The position numbers and the translations under genes are program-made. A stretch of 33,502 bases of DNA from Bacteroides sp. Its GTDB lineage: Bacteria > Bacteroidota > Bacteroidia > Bacteroidales > Bacteroidaceae. The notes under the pieces are model-generated. The model saw nothing but the letters and a program-made list of their open reading frames with translations, ran no database searches and had not been told where the DNA came from. Within the stretch, counting starts at the first letter, position 1; each line of letters opens with the position of its first letter. Where the stretch lies: contig NZ_JASLER010000028.1 in assembly GCF_030151085.1 (NCBI RefSeq), forward strand, positions 1 to 33,502, in the 5' to 3' direction. Below are positions 24,256-32,010 of this stretch, piece by piece.

Positions 24256-26073
24256 ATGAATAACTTAACAAAACATCTCTGCGCCTTGTTGTTAATCGGC
24301 ACTACTATCCCGCTGATGGCACAACAGCGGGAAGCGCTACCGCAAACTATTTTGGAAAAGGCGATCGCTACAACCTTTTCTTCGGACATTAATCCTAAGG
24401 ATTACAGTAAAAATGATGGGCTGTCTGAAAAGCCATCTTCTCGCTTTGTTTTAAAAACAAGCGAGGCAGGTGTTCCTGTCTATGAAGTGGAAGTACCCCG
24501 TGCCACCAAGTCGCAATATGGAGTATCTATGTATTGGAAGACAACTGAGGATGTACAAGAAGGCGATGTGTTGCTTGCCCGTATCACCATGCGTACGATT
24601 TCGGCACGCCAAGAATCGGGTGAGTCGGTAATTTATTACTACTTTCAGGAAGCAAAGGGATCTTTTAATAAAAGCTTCATTACACAAATCGGTACTGTAG
24701 AGGAATGGAAAACCTTCAATATCCCTTTTGTGGCTCACAAAGACATGAAGGCGGGCGAAGCGCAGATTGGATTGGCTTTAGGAGCGCTGGCTCAGCATGT
24801 GGAGATGACGGGTATTGAGATACTGAATTTTGGGAAAACGCTTCGTAAGGAGGATTTGCCTGAAACGCACTTCTCATACATGGGACGTGAAGCGGGTGCT
24901 GCATGGCGTGAGGAGGCATTGCAACGTATTGCGGAGATACGTACCTCACCTCTGACAGTCAGGGTCGTAGATGCTGAGGGAAAACCGGTGAAAGGGGCTA
25001 AGGTTGAAGTCTCTTTGCAACAGTCAGAATTCATTTGGGGTACTTCGGTGAAGGAGACATTGCTTGCTAAAGATGATGCTGAGTCTCAGACCTATAAGAA
25101 GCATCTCAAGGAATTTTTCAACACGGCAGTTATTGAAAACGGTTTTAAGACCGGTGGATGGGCTTGGGACGAGAAGCGCAAGATGAATACCTTGCTCTCC
25201 TTCGATTGGCTTCGTGATAATGGTTTCCGCCAACGTGGGCACAATTTGGTGTGGCCAGCTTGGAAGTTCAATTCTCCATTGACGAAACATATTGCAATGC
25301 GCGATAGTGTAGCTTTCGACCGGTACATCAAGGCGCAGTTCCACGAGCGCATGGCTTACACCAAAGGACAGTTAATAGCCTGGGATGTGGTGAACGAATA
25401 CATGCATGAGAAAGAATTTTTCCATTATTTGCCTCATAGCACTATGGTGGATTGGTTTAAACTGGCGAATGAACTTGATCCTGATGCCCAACTATTCATC
25501 AATGAGTATGGCATGCTGAATTGTGTCCAAAGCCCGCAGAATATCCGCGAATATATTGATACTATTCAAATATTACGTTCAAAGGGTGCTCCTATTCATG
25601 GGATCGGTATTCAAGGACACGTTGGACGTCAGCCTCGTAATCCGACTCAGGTAATTACAGATTTAGATCTGTTGATTCCTACGGGTTTGCCAGTGCAGAT
25701 TACTGAATTTGATATCAATACACCTGATGAAGAACTACAGGCTGACTATATGCGTGATTTTCTGATAGCAGTTTATAGTCACCCGGTCGTAACTGGAATT
25801 ACTCTGTGGGGCTTTTGGGAAGATGCCCATTGGAAACCCGATGCAGGAATGTTTCGTAAAGACTGGTCTCCGAAAGCTAGTGCTCTTGCTTGGCGCGAGT
25901 GGGTAGTAGGAAAATGGAAAACGCATGAATTAGGAAAAACAGATAAGAATGGGATGTTGACAATTCAAGGCCATTTGGGACAATATGCTATTAGTGTGGA
26001 ATATCGTGGTAAGCAAAAGGTCAAATTGTGCCAGTTGTCTAAAGAAACAAAAGTGATTGAAGTAAAATTTTAA
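24256..26073 (+). CDS. GH10-family glycanase with N-terminal carbohydrate-binding-like domain
   Basis: GH10 enzymes are retaining endo-beta-1,4-xylanases and relatives. After a signal peptide (ending near PLMAQ) come a beta-sandwich domain resembling CBM4/9-type modules (about residues 30-200) and a short Ig-like stretch (SPLTVRVVDAEGKPVKGAKV, about 235-260). The GH10 barrel follows: RGHNLVWPAW, the acid/base motif WDVVNEYMHE with Glu381 and the nucleophile motif PVQITEFDI with Glu484; GITLWGFWEDAHW is the usual late barrel motif. The barrel is somewhat unusual for a xylanase, so other beta-glycans are possible. A 179-bp gap before the gene, with no clear promoter match, separates it from GH31. 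A broken second copy of parts of this gene lies 415 bp downstream. Confidence 0.92.
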   Translation: MNNLTKHLCALLLIGTTIPLMAQQREALPQTILEKAIATTFSSDINPKDYSKNDGLSEKPSSRFVLKTSEAGVPVYEVEVPRATKSQYGVSMYWKTTEDVQEGDVLLARITMRTISARQESGESVIYYYFQEAKGSFNKSFITQIGTVEEWKTFNIPFVAHKDMKAGEAQIGLALGALAQHVEMTGIEILNFGKTLRKEDLPETHFSYMGREAGAAWREEALQRIAEIRTSPLTVRVVDAEGKPVKGAKVEVSLQQSEFIWGTSVKETLLAKDDAESQTYKKHLKEFFNTAVIENGFKTGGWAWDEKRKMNTLLSFDWLRDNGFRQRGHNLVWPAWKFNSPLTKHIAMRDSVAFDRYIKAQFHERMAYTKGQLIAWDVVNEYMHEKEFFHYLPHSTMVDWFKLANELDPDAQLFINEYGMLNCVQSPQNIREYIDTIQILRSKGAPIHGIGIQGHVGRQPRNPTQVITDLDLLIPTGLPVQITEFDINTPDEELQADYMRDFLIAVYSHPVVTGITLWGFWEDAHWKPDAGMFRKDWSPKASALAWREWVVGKWKTHELGKTDKNGMLTIQGHLGQYAISVEYRGKQKVKLCQLSKETKVIEVKF

Positions 26074-26104
26074 TCAAACCTCCTTGAATTTTCTTCTTTC
26101 TTTT

Positions 26105-26140
26105 CTTACCCCTTACGGATATCTTCTGGATAGGGGTAAG
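26105..26140 (+). terminator. Hairpin after the GH10 gene
   Basis: CTTACCCCT (26105-26113) and AGGGGTAAG (26132-26140) form a perfect 9-bp stem around an 18-nt loop, 31 bp after the GH10 stop and just after a pyrimidine-rich run. No T-run follows. It is probably a partial or full transcription stop before the debris region. Confidence 0.5.
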
Positions 26141-26292
26141 ATGAGTCCCTGACTGAATTCCATTCACTCGGCGAGTTAGAAGAAAAGGTATGGAAAAGGA
26201 AGAATTTCATAGCTTATTTGTAAATATAATTATGTTTTTATGATATAAATAGGATGAATTTACTTCACTTGGGCATATAGATCTTAAATTCT

Positions 26293-26466
26293 ATGTTAGG
26301 AGTACTATTCCGTTATGGAGTCGGCAATCCTCTTACCGAATAGAATATTTTCTGTATTACAAATTATATCCCTGAGGATGATGTGTCATGTAATATCTAT
26401 TATCGTTTACCCTCCGGTGACTGCGAGGATATTTTTGCTCAGATTGGCGCCTTTCTCGGATTGTAG
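26293..26466 (+). pseudogene. Unidentified coding debris with an internal stop
   Basis: A frame from the ATG at 26293 reads MLGVLFRYGVGNPLTE, a TAG at 26341, then NIFCITNYIPEDDVSCNIYY and RLPSGDCEDIFAQIGAFLGL before the stop at 26464. The residue choice looks protein-like on both sides of the TAG. I do not recognise the family. It lies directly before the broken GH10 copy and may belong to the same decayed segment. Confidence 0.3.
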
Positions 26467-26487
26467 CCAGTAGAAATGTTTATACTC

Positions 26488-26762
26488 GAGGAATGGAAAA
26501 CCTTCAATATCTCTTTTGTGGCTCATAACTATTCATCAATGAGTATGGTATGCTGAACTGTGTTCAAAGCCTACAGGATATCTGCGAATATATTGATATT
26601 ATTCAAATATTACGTTCAAATACACCTGATGAAGAACTACAGGCTGACTATATGCGTGATTTTCTGATAACAGTTTATAGTCACCCGGTTTTCCTACCCC
26701 TTTACAAGTACTTTCCAGACAAGTTACAATGGAGCAAAGAATGGGTAGTAGAAGAAGATTGA
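26488..26762 (+). pseudogene. Second, internally deleted copy of the GH10 gene
   Basis: Three blocks match the intact GH10 gene in order. The block at 26488-26525 matches the stretch beginning GAGGAATGGAAAACCTTC near 24699. The block at 26526-26620 matches about 25490-25583 (FINEYGMLNCVQS). The block at 26621-26690 matches about 25719-25788 (TPDEELQADYMRDFLI). The sequence between blocks is missing, including both catalytic Glu codons. The third block is joined in frame to the second, so an open frame of 70 codons (26550-26762) survives. Point differences from the intact copy show that it is not fresh. I read it as a decayed tandem duplicate. Confidence 0.85.
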
Positions 26763-26796
26763 ATTGCGTATGAATAAAAAAAATAAAATAATAATT

Positions 26797-27744
26797 ATGA
26801 ATAAGAAAGTAATCATTGTAAATTTATTATTAGTATTGTTAGCTTTTGCTCCACTTTCAGGACAAGAGATAGCAGGAACCCCAGAGTATATTAAAGCTCT
26901 CACCGTGGAGTGGAAGGGAGAAAGGTTTTCTGACGGTCGTCCTAAAGTTTCTGATAATCTTTTGGAGAGGCTTAAGAAAATAACCATAGAAGAGGCTTGG
27001 GCCGAACTGATGAAGTTGGGTTATCAGAATCAATATGAAGGCGAGTGGATGTTACTGCACGAAAGAGAAGATGCAGTTATGACTGGAAGAGCGGTGACTG
27101 CCCAATTTATGCCAATGCGCCCAGATCTAGAGAATCAAATTCTTGAACAAGGTAAGAAAGAAGGTCGTATGTGGGAACAGAGAAGAACTGTTTCTTGGGT
27201 AATTAATTCATTAGTGAAGGGCGATGTATATGTGGCTGATACCTATAATAAGGAGTTTCTTGGCACAGTTGTTGGTTCTAATCTTGGCAATGGTGTATTT
27301 AATGCTACTGGTAATGGTATTATTACTTATGGGCATATTCGTGATATTGAGCGGCTACGGAAAATACCAGGATTTAATGTATGGAGTAAAGGTTACGATC
27401 CTTCGTATATGCGTCAGACTATTCTGACTAATTATAATGTGCCAATTCGTATAGGAAAGGCCATCGTTCTTCCGGGTGATGTCGTTTTTGCCAAGCCGGG
27501 AGCTGTACTTTTCATTCCTTCTCATCTTGTGGAACATATAGTACTTACTTCTGAGTTTACTAAATTGACTGACGAATTTGGTGAGGAAATGATAAAGGCA
27601 GGAGTATATACAGCTGGGCAGATAGATAGTGCTTGGGGTAAGGAAATTAATGAATCCTTTAAGAGGTGGCTTGCAAACTATAAAGGCGAGCTTCCTATGA
27701 CAAGAAAAGAACTTGAGGAATTTCTTGAGGAGCGAAATTTTTAA
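26797..27744 (+). CDS. Exported RraA-fold protein (HMG-aldolase-like superfamily)
   Basis: The frame opens at a TTG at 26764, with ATGs at 26770 and 26797. The last gives a clean signal peptide (MNKKVIIVNLLLVLLAFAPL, then SGQE), so I chose it. The region around residues 80-260 matches the RraA / 4-hydroxy-4-methyl-2-oxoglutarate aldolase superfamily: AVTAQF early, GDVYVADTYNKEFLGTVVGS, then the hallmark NATGNGIITYGHIRDIERLR with the conserved Arg-Asp pair, PGFNVWSKGYDPSY and ...GDVVFAKPGAVLFIPSHL. Cytoplasmic members cleave pyruvate-type aldols with a divalent metal; an exported one in a glycan operon is unusual. C-terminal helices (FKRWLANYKGELPMTRKEL) end the protein. The next gene begins 13 bp later. 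Confidence 0.85.
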   Translation: MNKKVIIVNLLLVLLAFAPLSGQEIAGTPEYIKALTVEWKGERFSDGRPKVSDNLLERLKKITIEEAWAELMKLGYQNQYEGEWMLLHEREDAVMTGRAVTAQFMPMRPDLENQILEQGKKEGRMWEQRRTVSWVINSLVKGDVYVADTYNKEFLGTVVGSNLGNGVFNATGNGIITYGHIRDIERLRKIPGFNVWSKGYDPSYMRQTILTNYNVPIRIGKAIVLPGDVVFAKPGAVLFIPSHLVEHIVLTSEFTKLTDEFGEEMIKAGVYTAGQIDSAWGKEINESFKRWLANYKGELPMTRKELEEFLEERNF

Positions 27745-27757
27745 TAACGTATTTAAT

Positions 27758-29755
27758 ATGAAAAGAGTATTTATTGTATCAATAGCTTTGGTGTTTTCTG
27801 TAATTATCAACAGTCAAAACATATTGGTTGATGTCCACGATGTAGCCGTAAAGGTTGCAGAAAAAGGACTTTCTGTGGTTGATTGGGGAGATTATAAGGG
27901 AAGTTGCCTGCTTCATTCCTTGTCGGATTTGGCACTTGCCTCGGGCGATAGTGCTGATATGACTCGGATAGAAAACATTCTCTTGGGATTTTCTGATGGA
28001 CGCGTAAAACCAACTCCGGGCAATAGTTTTTATAGTTATAATGTTGGCGGAAGCGGTGCTGCTTGGTTGGCATTTAAGGGGATGAAGTCTCTTTTGCCGC
28101 AGGTTTGTGAGGGAGCCAAGTATACTTGGAATAAGCAGCTCAGAAATCTTGATAATGTTATGATTCCATATTATTATAGCCTTGATAAAAACCCGGTATT
28201 TGTAGATGTAGCTTTTGCAATTACGCCTTTCTTTCTTTACGCCGGACTTTGTGAAAAAAATGATTCATATATTGATTATTCCGTATATCAGATAATGCAG
28301 ATATATAAAGATCTAAAAGATGATGAATCAGGGTTGTTGCAACAAGCTCGCGGTGTTGCCCAACTGAAAAAGGAAGAGAAATCTACTGATAATTGGAGCC
28401 GTGGAAACGGTTGGGGATCAATGGCTTTTACATCGCTTATGAGAGATCTTCCTAAAAATCACTCGCAGCGTAAGGTTGTATTTGAGGCTGCTAAAGAATT
28501 CTATCTTTCTTGCTTGAAATATCAGGATGAAAACGGACTTTGGCATCAGGAAATGACAGATTTTAACTCTTATATTGAGACTTCAGGTAGTGCTCTTGTG
28601 CTTGCAGGAATCGGGGCGGCCATAGAAAACAAAGTTCTCAGTAGAAGATACATCCCTCAGTTTGAAAAAGGTCTTAAAGCTCTATTGTCTTACATTGATA
28701 TAGATGGTTCGGTTGGACATACATGTATGAGTAATCTTGCTCCAGGCAACGGGTCTAAAGATGCATATAAATTACGTCATTACTATTTTAATGAGCCGCA
28801 CGCTTTTGGTCCTGTTGTATTTGCACTTGCTCAGGCGATCCGACTGGGTTTTAAGGAAGTTGTTCTTGATTCTGCACTCGGTAGCGCCAATGAGGTTGAT
28901 AGGCCAAAGACCTATATACGTTTCGTAAAGGAACGTAAGGAAGATATAGCTTGGGAGAACGACAGAGTGGCATTTCGTGTATACTCTCGGCTCATTGATG
29001 ATAAAAGTATGAGTGGTGTAGATTATTGGGCAAAGTCTGTTGATTATTCCATTATTGAGAGTTGGTATAAGAATGAATCAGAAGGTCGTTCATACCATAG
29101 TGATTATGGCGAAGGATGTGATTTTTATACCGTTGGCAAGAATTGCGGTTTGGGCGGAAGTGCCATTTATACTGATGGTCGGCTTATCTCATCTCAAACA
29201 TATGCAAACTATCGCATCAATCGTAATGATAAAGATCACATAGATTTTATGCTGCAATATCAACCTTTTGAAGCTGGTGGGGTGACTATTTACGATACTA
29301 AACGCATAGAAATGGTATTAGGGACGAATTACTATAAAGTTACACAAACCGTTGAAAGTGACAATGGAGAGGATTTGGTACTTGCAGTCGGTCTGTCTAC
29401 TTTTGGGAATGAAGAGGTCAAAGTTCAGAAAGATAAGGGGCTTGTCAGTGTGGTTGAGGAAATTGCTGTACCCGGAGGTTCTGTGATTTATAATCTGGAT
29501 AATGAAAAAATGGATTCACTTACGTTTCATTCTGCTATTGTAGTCGATCCATCGGCAGTTATAGATATTAAAAAGATTGGCTCTAATGAGGTTGTGCTTC
29601 TCAAGGTTCATAATAACCAACCGGTTGTTTATTATGTTGGAGCTGGTTGGTCCGGGCAGATGTATGACAGTCGTTTTAGAGGCACTACTGCTTATTGGAA
29701 CAGTGTCGTTACAAATACGTCATGGGCTGAGTTGAATAAATTATATGCAAGATAG
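27758..29755 (+). CDS. GH88/GH105-like unsaturated uronyl hydrolase fused to a DUF4861 domain
   Basis: The frame opens at 27713, overlapping the RraA-like gene, but the ATG at 27758 gives the signal peptide MKRVFIVSIALVFSVIINSQ and was chosen. Residues about 20-375 form an (alpha/alpha)6 barrel of the GH88/GH105 type: VFVDVAFAITPFFLYAG with candidate catalytic Asp150, and NWSRGNGWGSMAF at about 212. These enzymes hydrate and release 4,5-unsaturated uronic acids left by polysaccharide lyases. Residues about 390-665 are a separate beta-rich region beginning ERKEDIAWENDRVAFRVYSR, typical of DUF4861. The fusion is contiguous, without a frame break. Last gene of the operon; long hairpins follow. 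Confidence 0.87.
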   Translation: MKRVFIVSIALVFSVIINSQNILVDVHDVAVKVAEKGLSVVDWGDYKGSCLLHSLSDLALASGDSADMTRIENILLGFSDGRVKPTPGNSFYSYNVGGSGAAWLAFKGMKSLLPQVCEGAKYTWNKQLRNLDNVMIPYYYSLDKNPVFVDVAFAITPFFLYAGLCEKNDSYIDYSVYQIMQIYKDLKDDESGLLQQARGVAQLKKEEKSTDNWSRGNGWGSMAFTSLMRDLPKNHSQRKVVFEAAKEFYLSCLKYQDENGLWHQEMTDFNSYIETSGSALVLAGIGAAIENKVLSRRYIPQFEKGLKALLSYIDIDGSVGHTCMSNLAPGNGSKDAYKLRHYYFNEPHAFGPVVFALAQAIRLGFKEVVLDSALGSANEVDRPKTYIRFVKERKEDIAWENDRVAFRVYSRLIDDKSMSGVDYWAKSVDYSIIESWYKNESEGRSYHSDYGEGCDFYTVGKNCGLGGSAIYTDGRLISSQTYANYRINRNDKDHIDFMLQYQPFEAGGVTIYDTKRIEMVLGTNYYKVTQTVESDNGEDLVLAVGLSTFGNEEVKVQKDKGLVSVVEEIAVPGGSVIYNLDNEKMDSLTFHSAIVVDPSAVIDIKKIGSNEVVLLKVHNNQPVVYYVGAGWSGQMYDSRFRGTTAYWNSVVTNTSWAELNKLYAR

Positions 29756-29821
29756 ACGTAAAATTAGAATCTAATATGATTAGAAACATACTATTTTTTC
29801 TACCACCTCCCACTGCATCTG

Positions 29822-29893
29822 CTCCGTACCCGCTCCGTACCCGCTCCTTATAAAAGTACCTTTATAAGGAGCGGGTACGGAGCAGGTACGGGG
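29822..29893. repeat. Long GC-rich hairpin after the second operon
   Basis: Bases 29832-29854 pair perfectly with 29861-29883 around the loop AGTACC. After one mismatch the pairing continues for nearly ten more pairs, so the whole hairpin spans about 72 nt. The left arm contains the tandem motif GCTCCGTACCC twice. It begins 66 bp after the GH105/DUF4861 stop and may end the operon, although no T-run follows. It also resembles a short palindromic repeat element. Confidence 0.75.
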
Positions 29894-30014
29894 GAGACCC
29901 CTTGAAAGACATCTGCAACTGGAGCTTGCACGTATTTCAATTACGCCAACAGTTTTTCATTTAATTACCTAACATTTTATTCAAAACCCACAAGACATGA
30001 TTTTGCATGAAATC

Positions 30015-30093
30015 ACACTTATAGGAGCGTAGACTTACACTTATAGGAGTGTGAGCCTACGCTCCTATAAGTGTAAGCCTACGCACTTAAGTG
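30015..30093. repeat. Compound inverted repeat of ACACTTATAGGAG units
   Basis: The unit ACACTTATAGGAG occurs at 30015 and about 30037 on the plus strand and inverted around 30062-30074. The arms 30015-30032 and 30057-30074 are an exact 18-bp inverted pair. The middle unit can instead pair with the same right arm over 16 bp (CTTACACTTATAGGAG), giving two exclusive folds. The palindrome CACTTAAGTG at 30084-30093 closes the element. No gene is visible between 29756 and 30210. Confidence 0.7.
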
Positions 30094-30333
30094 TGTAAAA
30101 ACCGGTAATTATCAGAACATCATTTTCCCAATTTGCTCTTTTTTCGGGTACTTTATTGCTTTGTTGAATATATGTTGTACATTTACAATGCATTCTATCA
30201 TAACTAACTGGTGGGGAAACCTGCATTTTTGACGTGGCGGGCATTTTTATCCCTGCTTGCGTACATTCTATATGGCGGTTTCGTACCCCCATGTAGACTT
30301 CCGTCCTTCCCATTCAACCAGGCAAGGTTCTTT

Positions 30334-30465
30334 ATGGATGTAATGAAAGAGGGTGCTTATGCCAAGATAATGACAAAGATACTCTGTTCGCACATAGAGA
30401 ATGTGAAATACCTATTGGCGAAGCTTGAAGAAGTGAAGGGCGAGAATATTGAGGAAAATTTATAG
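30334..30465 (+). CDS. Small hypothetical ORF or gene fragment
   Basis: A frame with a GTG at 30211 and an ATG at 30334; the part from the ATG reads MDVMKEGAYAKIMTKILCSH and then IENVKYLLAKLEEVKGENIE before ENL and the stop. It is helical, charged and protein-like, whereas the part before the ATG (FLTWRAFLSLLAYILYGG) looks like untranslated spacer or unrelated sequence. I do not recognise it. It ends 10 bp before a strong bidirectional terminator, which suggests it is, or was, the end of a real gene. It may be the C-terminal remnant of a larger protein. Confidence 0.35.
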   Translation: MDVMKEGAYAKIMTKILCSHIENVKYLLAKLEEVKGENIEENL

Positions 30466-30475
30466 CATTTAGAAT

Positions 30476-30535
30476 ATTATTAAGAGAAGCCGGCTGACCG
30501 GATTTTACTCCATCCAGCCGGCTTCTCTTAATAAT
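30476..30535. terminator. Bidirectional terminator, 21-bp perfect stem
   Basis: Bases 30476-30496 and 30515-30535 are exact reverse complements (core AGAGAAGCCGGCTG) with an 18-nt loop. The ends are A/T-rich (ATTATTAAGAG...CTCTTAATAAT), so each strand has a U-containing tail. It lies between a plus-strand ORF ending at 30465 and the minus-strand DUF3836 gene ending at 30544, the expected place for a shared terminator. Confidence 0.8.
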
Positions 30536-30543
30536 CTATATAC

Positions 30544-30978
30544 TTATTTTGTACTTGCAAGCATCATACTTACATTGCTATTATTCAATTCGTAAACACT
30601 CTTCTGTACATTGCTGTCAAAAGCATTGCTCTTGTTGTTCCAGCAAGCGTAGTTCAGTTCAACTTCATTGTTAGAGTATTCTACATCGAGTTTGAAATAA
30701 GGAACCCAAGTATCTTTCTCACTGTTCCACTTAGAAGCTTCTTTGCTGGTCACACGGTTTTCGTTGTCGTAAGTATAAGTGTAGCGCAGGTGGCGGAACA
30801 AGTGACCGTCTTCATTACGGAAGATATTCTTAGCGGTCATCAACTCACCGGTCATCTCGTCGTTGGTTACATACTGGGTAGGATTGATTGCACTTGCTGA
30901 GAAGTCCCGTAAGAAATGAAGAACTAAGAATGAAGAATTACCTTTCGGTATGCCAGTATAGCGCAGCTTATTCTTCAT
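30544..30978 (-). CDS. DUF3836-like protein with abnormal N-terminus
   Basis: Residues from about 30 to 144 resemble the small exported Bacteroides DUF3836 proteins: HLFRHLRYTYTYDNENRVTS, KEASKWNSEKDTWVPYFKLD and VELNYACWNNKSNAF. Family members normally begin with a signal peptide and an N-terminal strand region. Here the first 26 residues (MKNKLRYTGIPKGNSSFLVL, HFLRDF) come from an inverted-repeat segment, after which SASAINPTQYV looks like the end of a signal peptide and the mature start. The true 5' end was probably replaced, so the protein may no longer be exported or expressed. I keep it as a CDS because the frame is open. Function unknown. Confidence 0.6.
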   Translation of the reverse strand: MKNKLRYTGIPKGNSSFLVLHFLRDFSASAINPTQYVTNDEMTGELMTAKNIFRNEDGHLFRHLRYTYTYDNENRVTSKEASKWNSEKDTWVPYFKLDVEYSNNEVELNYACWNNKSNAFDSNVQKSVYELNNSNVSMMLASTK

Positions 30979-30992
30979 TCTTCATTTAGTTC
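30921..30992. repeat. Imperfect inverted repeat at the DUF3836 5' end
   Basis: GAACTAAGAATGAAGAAT at 30921-30938 is mirrored by ATTCTTCATTC...TTTAGTTC at 30970-30992, with a few extra bases in the right arm, around a 31-nt centre. It covers the coding start of the DUF3836 gene and appears to have replaced its signal-peptide codons. It may be a short insertion or a recombination scar. Confidence 0.5.
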
Positions 30993-31089
30993 ATAACCCA
31001 TAAAAACGAATAAATTCAACTACTGATTCGCATATATAATAAATCCTATGAAATAATTTCTTAGATATATAGTATGATTAGTTCCGTAC

Positions 31090-31836
31090 TTAGACTTGAT
31101 TGCTATTTATTTTATTATTAATTAACTCAGTTGTTTGAAGCATTTCTTTTACTATAAAATTACGTTCTGTTTTTGAGAAACGAATATCAGGTAAATAGAC
31201 TCCCAAACTGGCTATGATCTTATTTTTTTTAAATATAGGTGTAGCCAAACCTACAACATGATTACTATTCCAAGTGATTTCAATATTTTTTTTGCGAGTT
31301 TCATTGAGCGACTGTATTAATTCTGTTTCATTCGTAATTTCGGGCCAATCTTCTTGCGTTGGTAGTCCTGCCATACTGATGAAATCTTTCAGTTCTTTTG
31401 GAGAATAATGAGCTAAAATCATTCTTCCGGTAGTAGCCCGGTAAGCTGTTGATTCGGAAGTAGTACGTATTTGGATTTCCTGGTTGCATAATGCTTCGTA
31501 CACGATGATTCGTTTCCCATTCTTTATATGTGATAGAATAACCGTTTCGTTAAGTCTGTTTGCCAAACTGTCAATAAGGACCTTAGTAGCATTGATTAAT
31601 TGTACGTTGTATTCGTTGGAGGATGTGAGTTGATAGACCATGTAGCCCAGCTTGTAACCTTTCTTCAGTCCCATTTGTTCTACATAACCTCGTTGCACAA
31701 GTGTCTTAAGAATATTGGCACAAGTACCGTGGTTCAGTTCTAATTCGTCGGCTATCTCAGACAATCCCCACTCTTTGTTGTGATCATGGGCTATGATTTC
31801 CAAAATATTGAGAGCCCTGTTTATTACTTGTATCAT
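31090..31836 (-). CDS. IclR-family transcriptional regulator
   Basis: DNA-binding regulator with an N-terminal winged helix and a C-terminal effector domain. From the chosen Met at 31836, MIQVINRALNILEIIA begins exactly as IclR proteins do; the frame extends further upstream to a TTG at 31875, but that codon lies in a possible promoter. The helix-turn-helix is LSEIADELELNHGTCANILK, followed by the wing TLVQRGYVEQMGLKKGYKLG. The effector domain (about residues 75-245) has LANRLNETVILSHIKNGKRI, YRATTGRMILAHYSPKELKD and VVGLATPIFKKNKIIASLGV. The 248-residue length is normal. It is transcribed away from the second SusC, so it probably controls it and itself. A sugar acid or related small molecule is a common effector for this family. 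Confidence 0.93.
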   Translation of the reverse strand: MIQVINRALNILEIIAHDHNKEWGLSEIADELELNHGTCANILKTLVQRGYVEQMGLKKGYKLGYMVYQLTSSNEYNVQLINATKVLIDSLANRLNETVILSHIKNGKRIIVYEALCNQEIQIRTTSESTAYRATTGRMILAHYSPKELKDFISMAGLPTQEDWPEITNETELIQSLNETRKKNIEITWNSNHVVGLATPIFKKNKIIASLGVYLPDIRFSKTERNFIVKEMLQTTELINNKINSNQV

Positions 31837-31872
31837 AATAATGTATTTTAAAAACATGTAAATTTTATAATG

Positions 31873-31891
31873 CAAAATTAATGCAAAAATA
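31873..31891 (-). promoter_or_regulatory. Possible -7 elements for the IclR gene
   Basis: Two minus-strand matches to TAnnTTTG overlap this interval: TAATTTTG at 31873-31880 and TATTTTTG at 31884-31891, 37-48 bp before the IclR start at 31836. No exact -33 TTTG is seen at the right distance, so support is weak. Confidence 0.3.
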
Positions 31892-31970
31892 AGTAATCTG
31901 CTAAGTTTTTCCCGAAAAAATGATTTTGAACTAGAAAAAACTGTGTGTATTGATTTATATCCTTGATATT

Positions 31971-31984
31971 ATGTTTTATAACAT
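31971..31984 (+). promoter_or_regulatory. Candidate regulator operator ATGTTTTATAACAT
   Basis: Palindrome with arms ATGTT and AACAT around TTAT, one base different from the copy at 15041. It is followed by GTGC and ends 26 nt before the -33 TTTG of the second SusC promoter. It stands in the divergent region with the IclR gene, the usual place for an autoregulatory and target operator. Confidence 0.62.
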
Positions 31985-32010
31985 GGTGCAGATAATTTTT
32001 CAAATAATCT

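Noticed and set aside
26550..26762. A short functional protein of 70 residues
   Set aside because: It is made from internal GH10 pieces without signal peptide or catalytic residues, so it is a remnant.
31837..31875. Upstream TTG/ATG starts for the IclR gene
   Set aside because: MIQVINRALNIL at 31836 is the family's usual beginning, and the TTG overlaps a possible -7 element.
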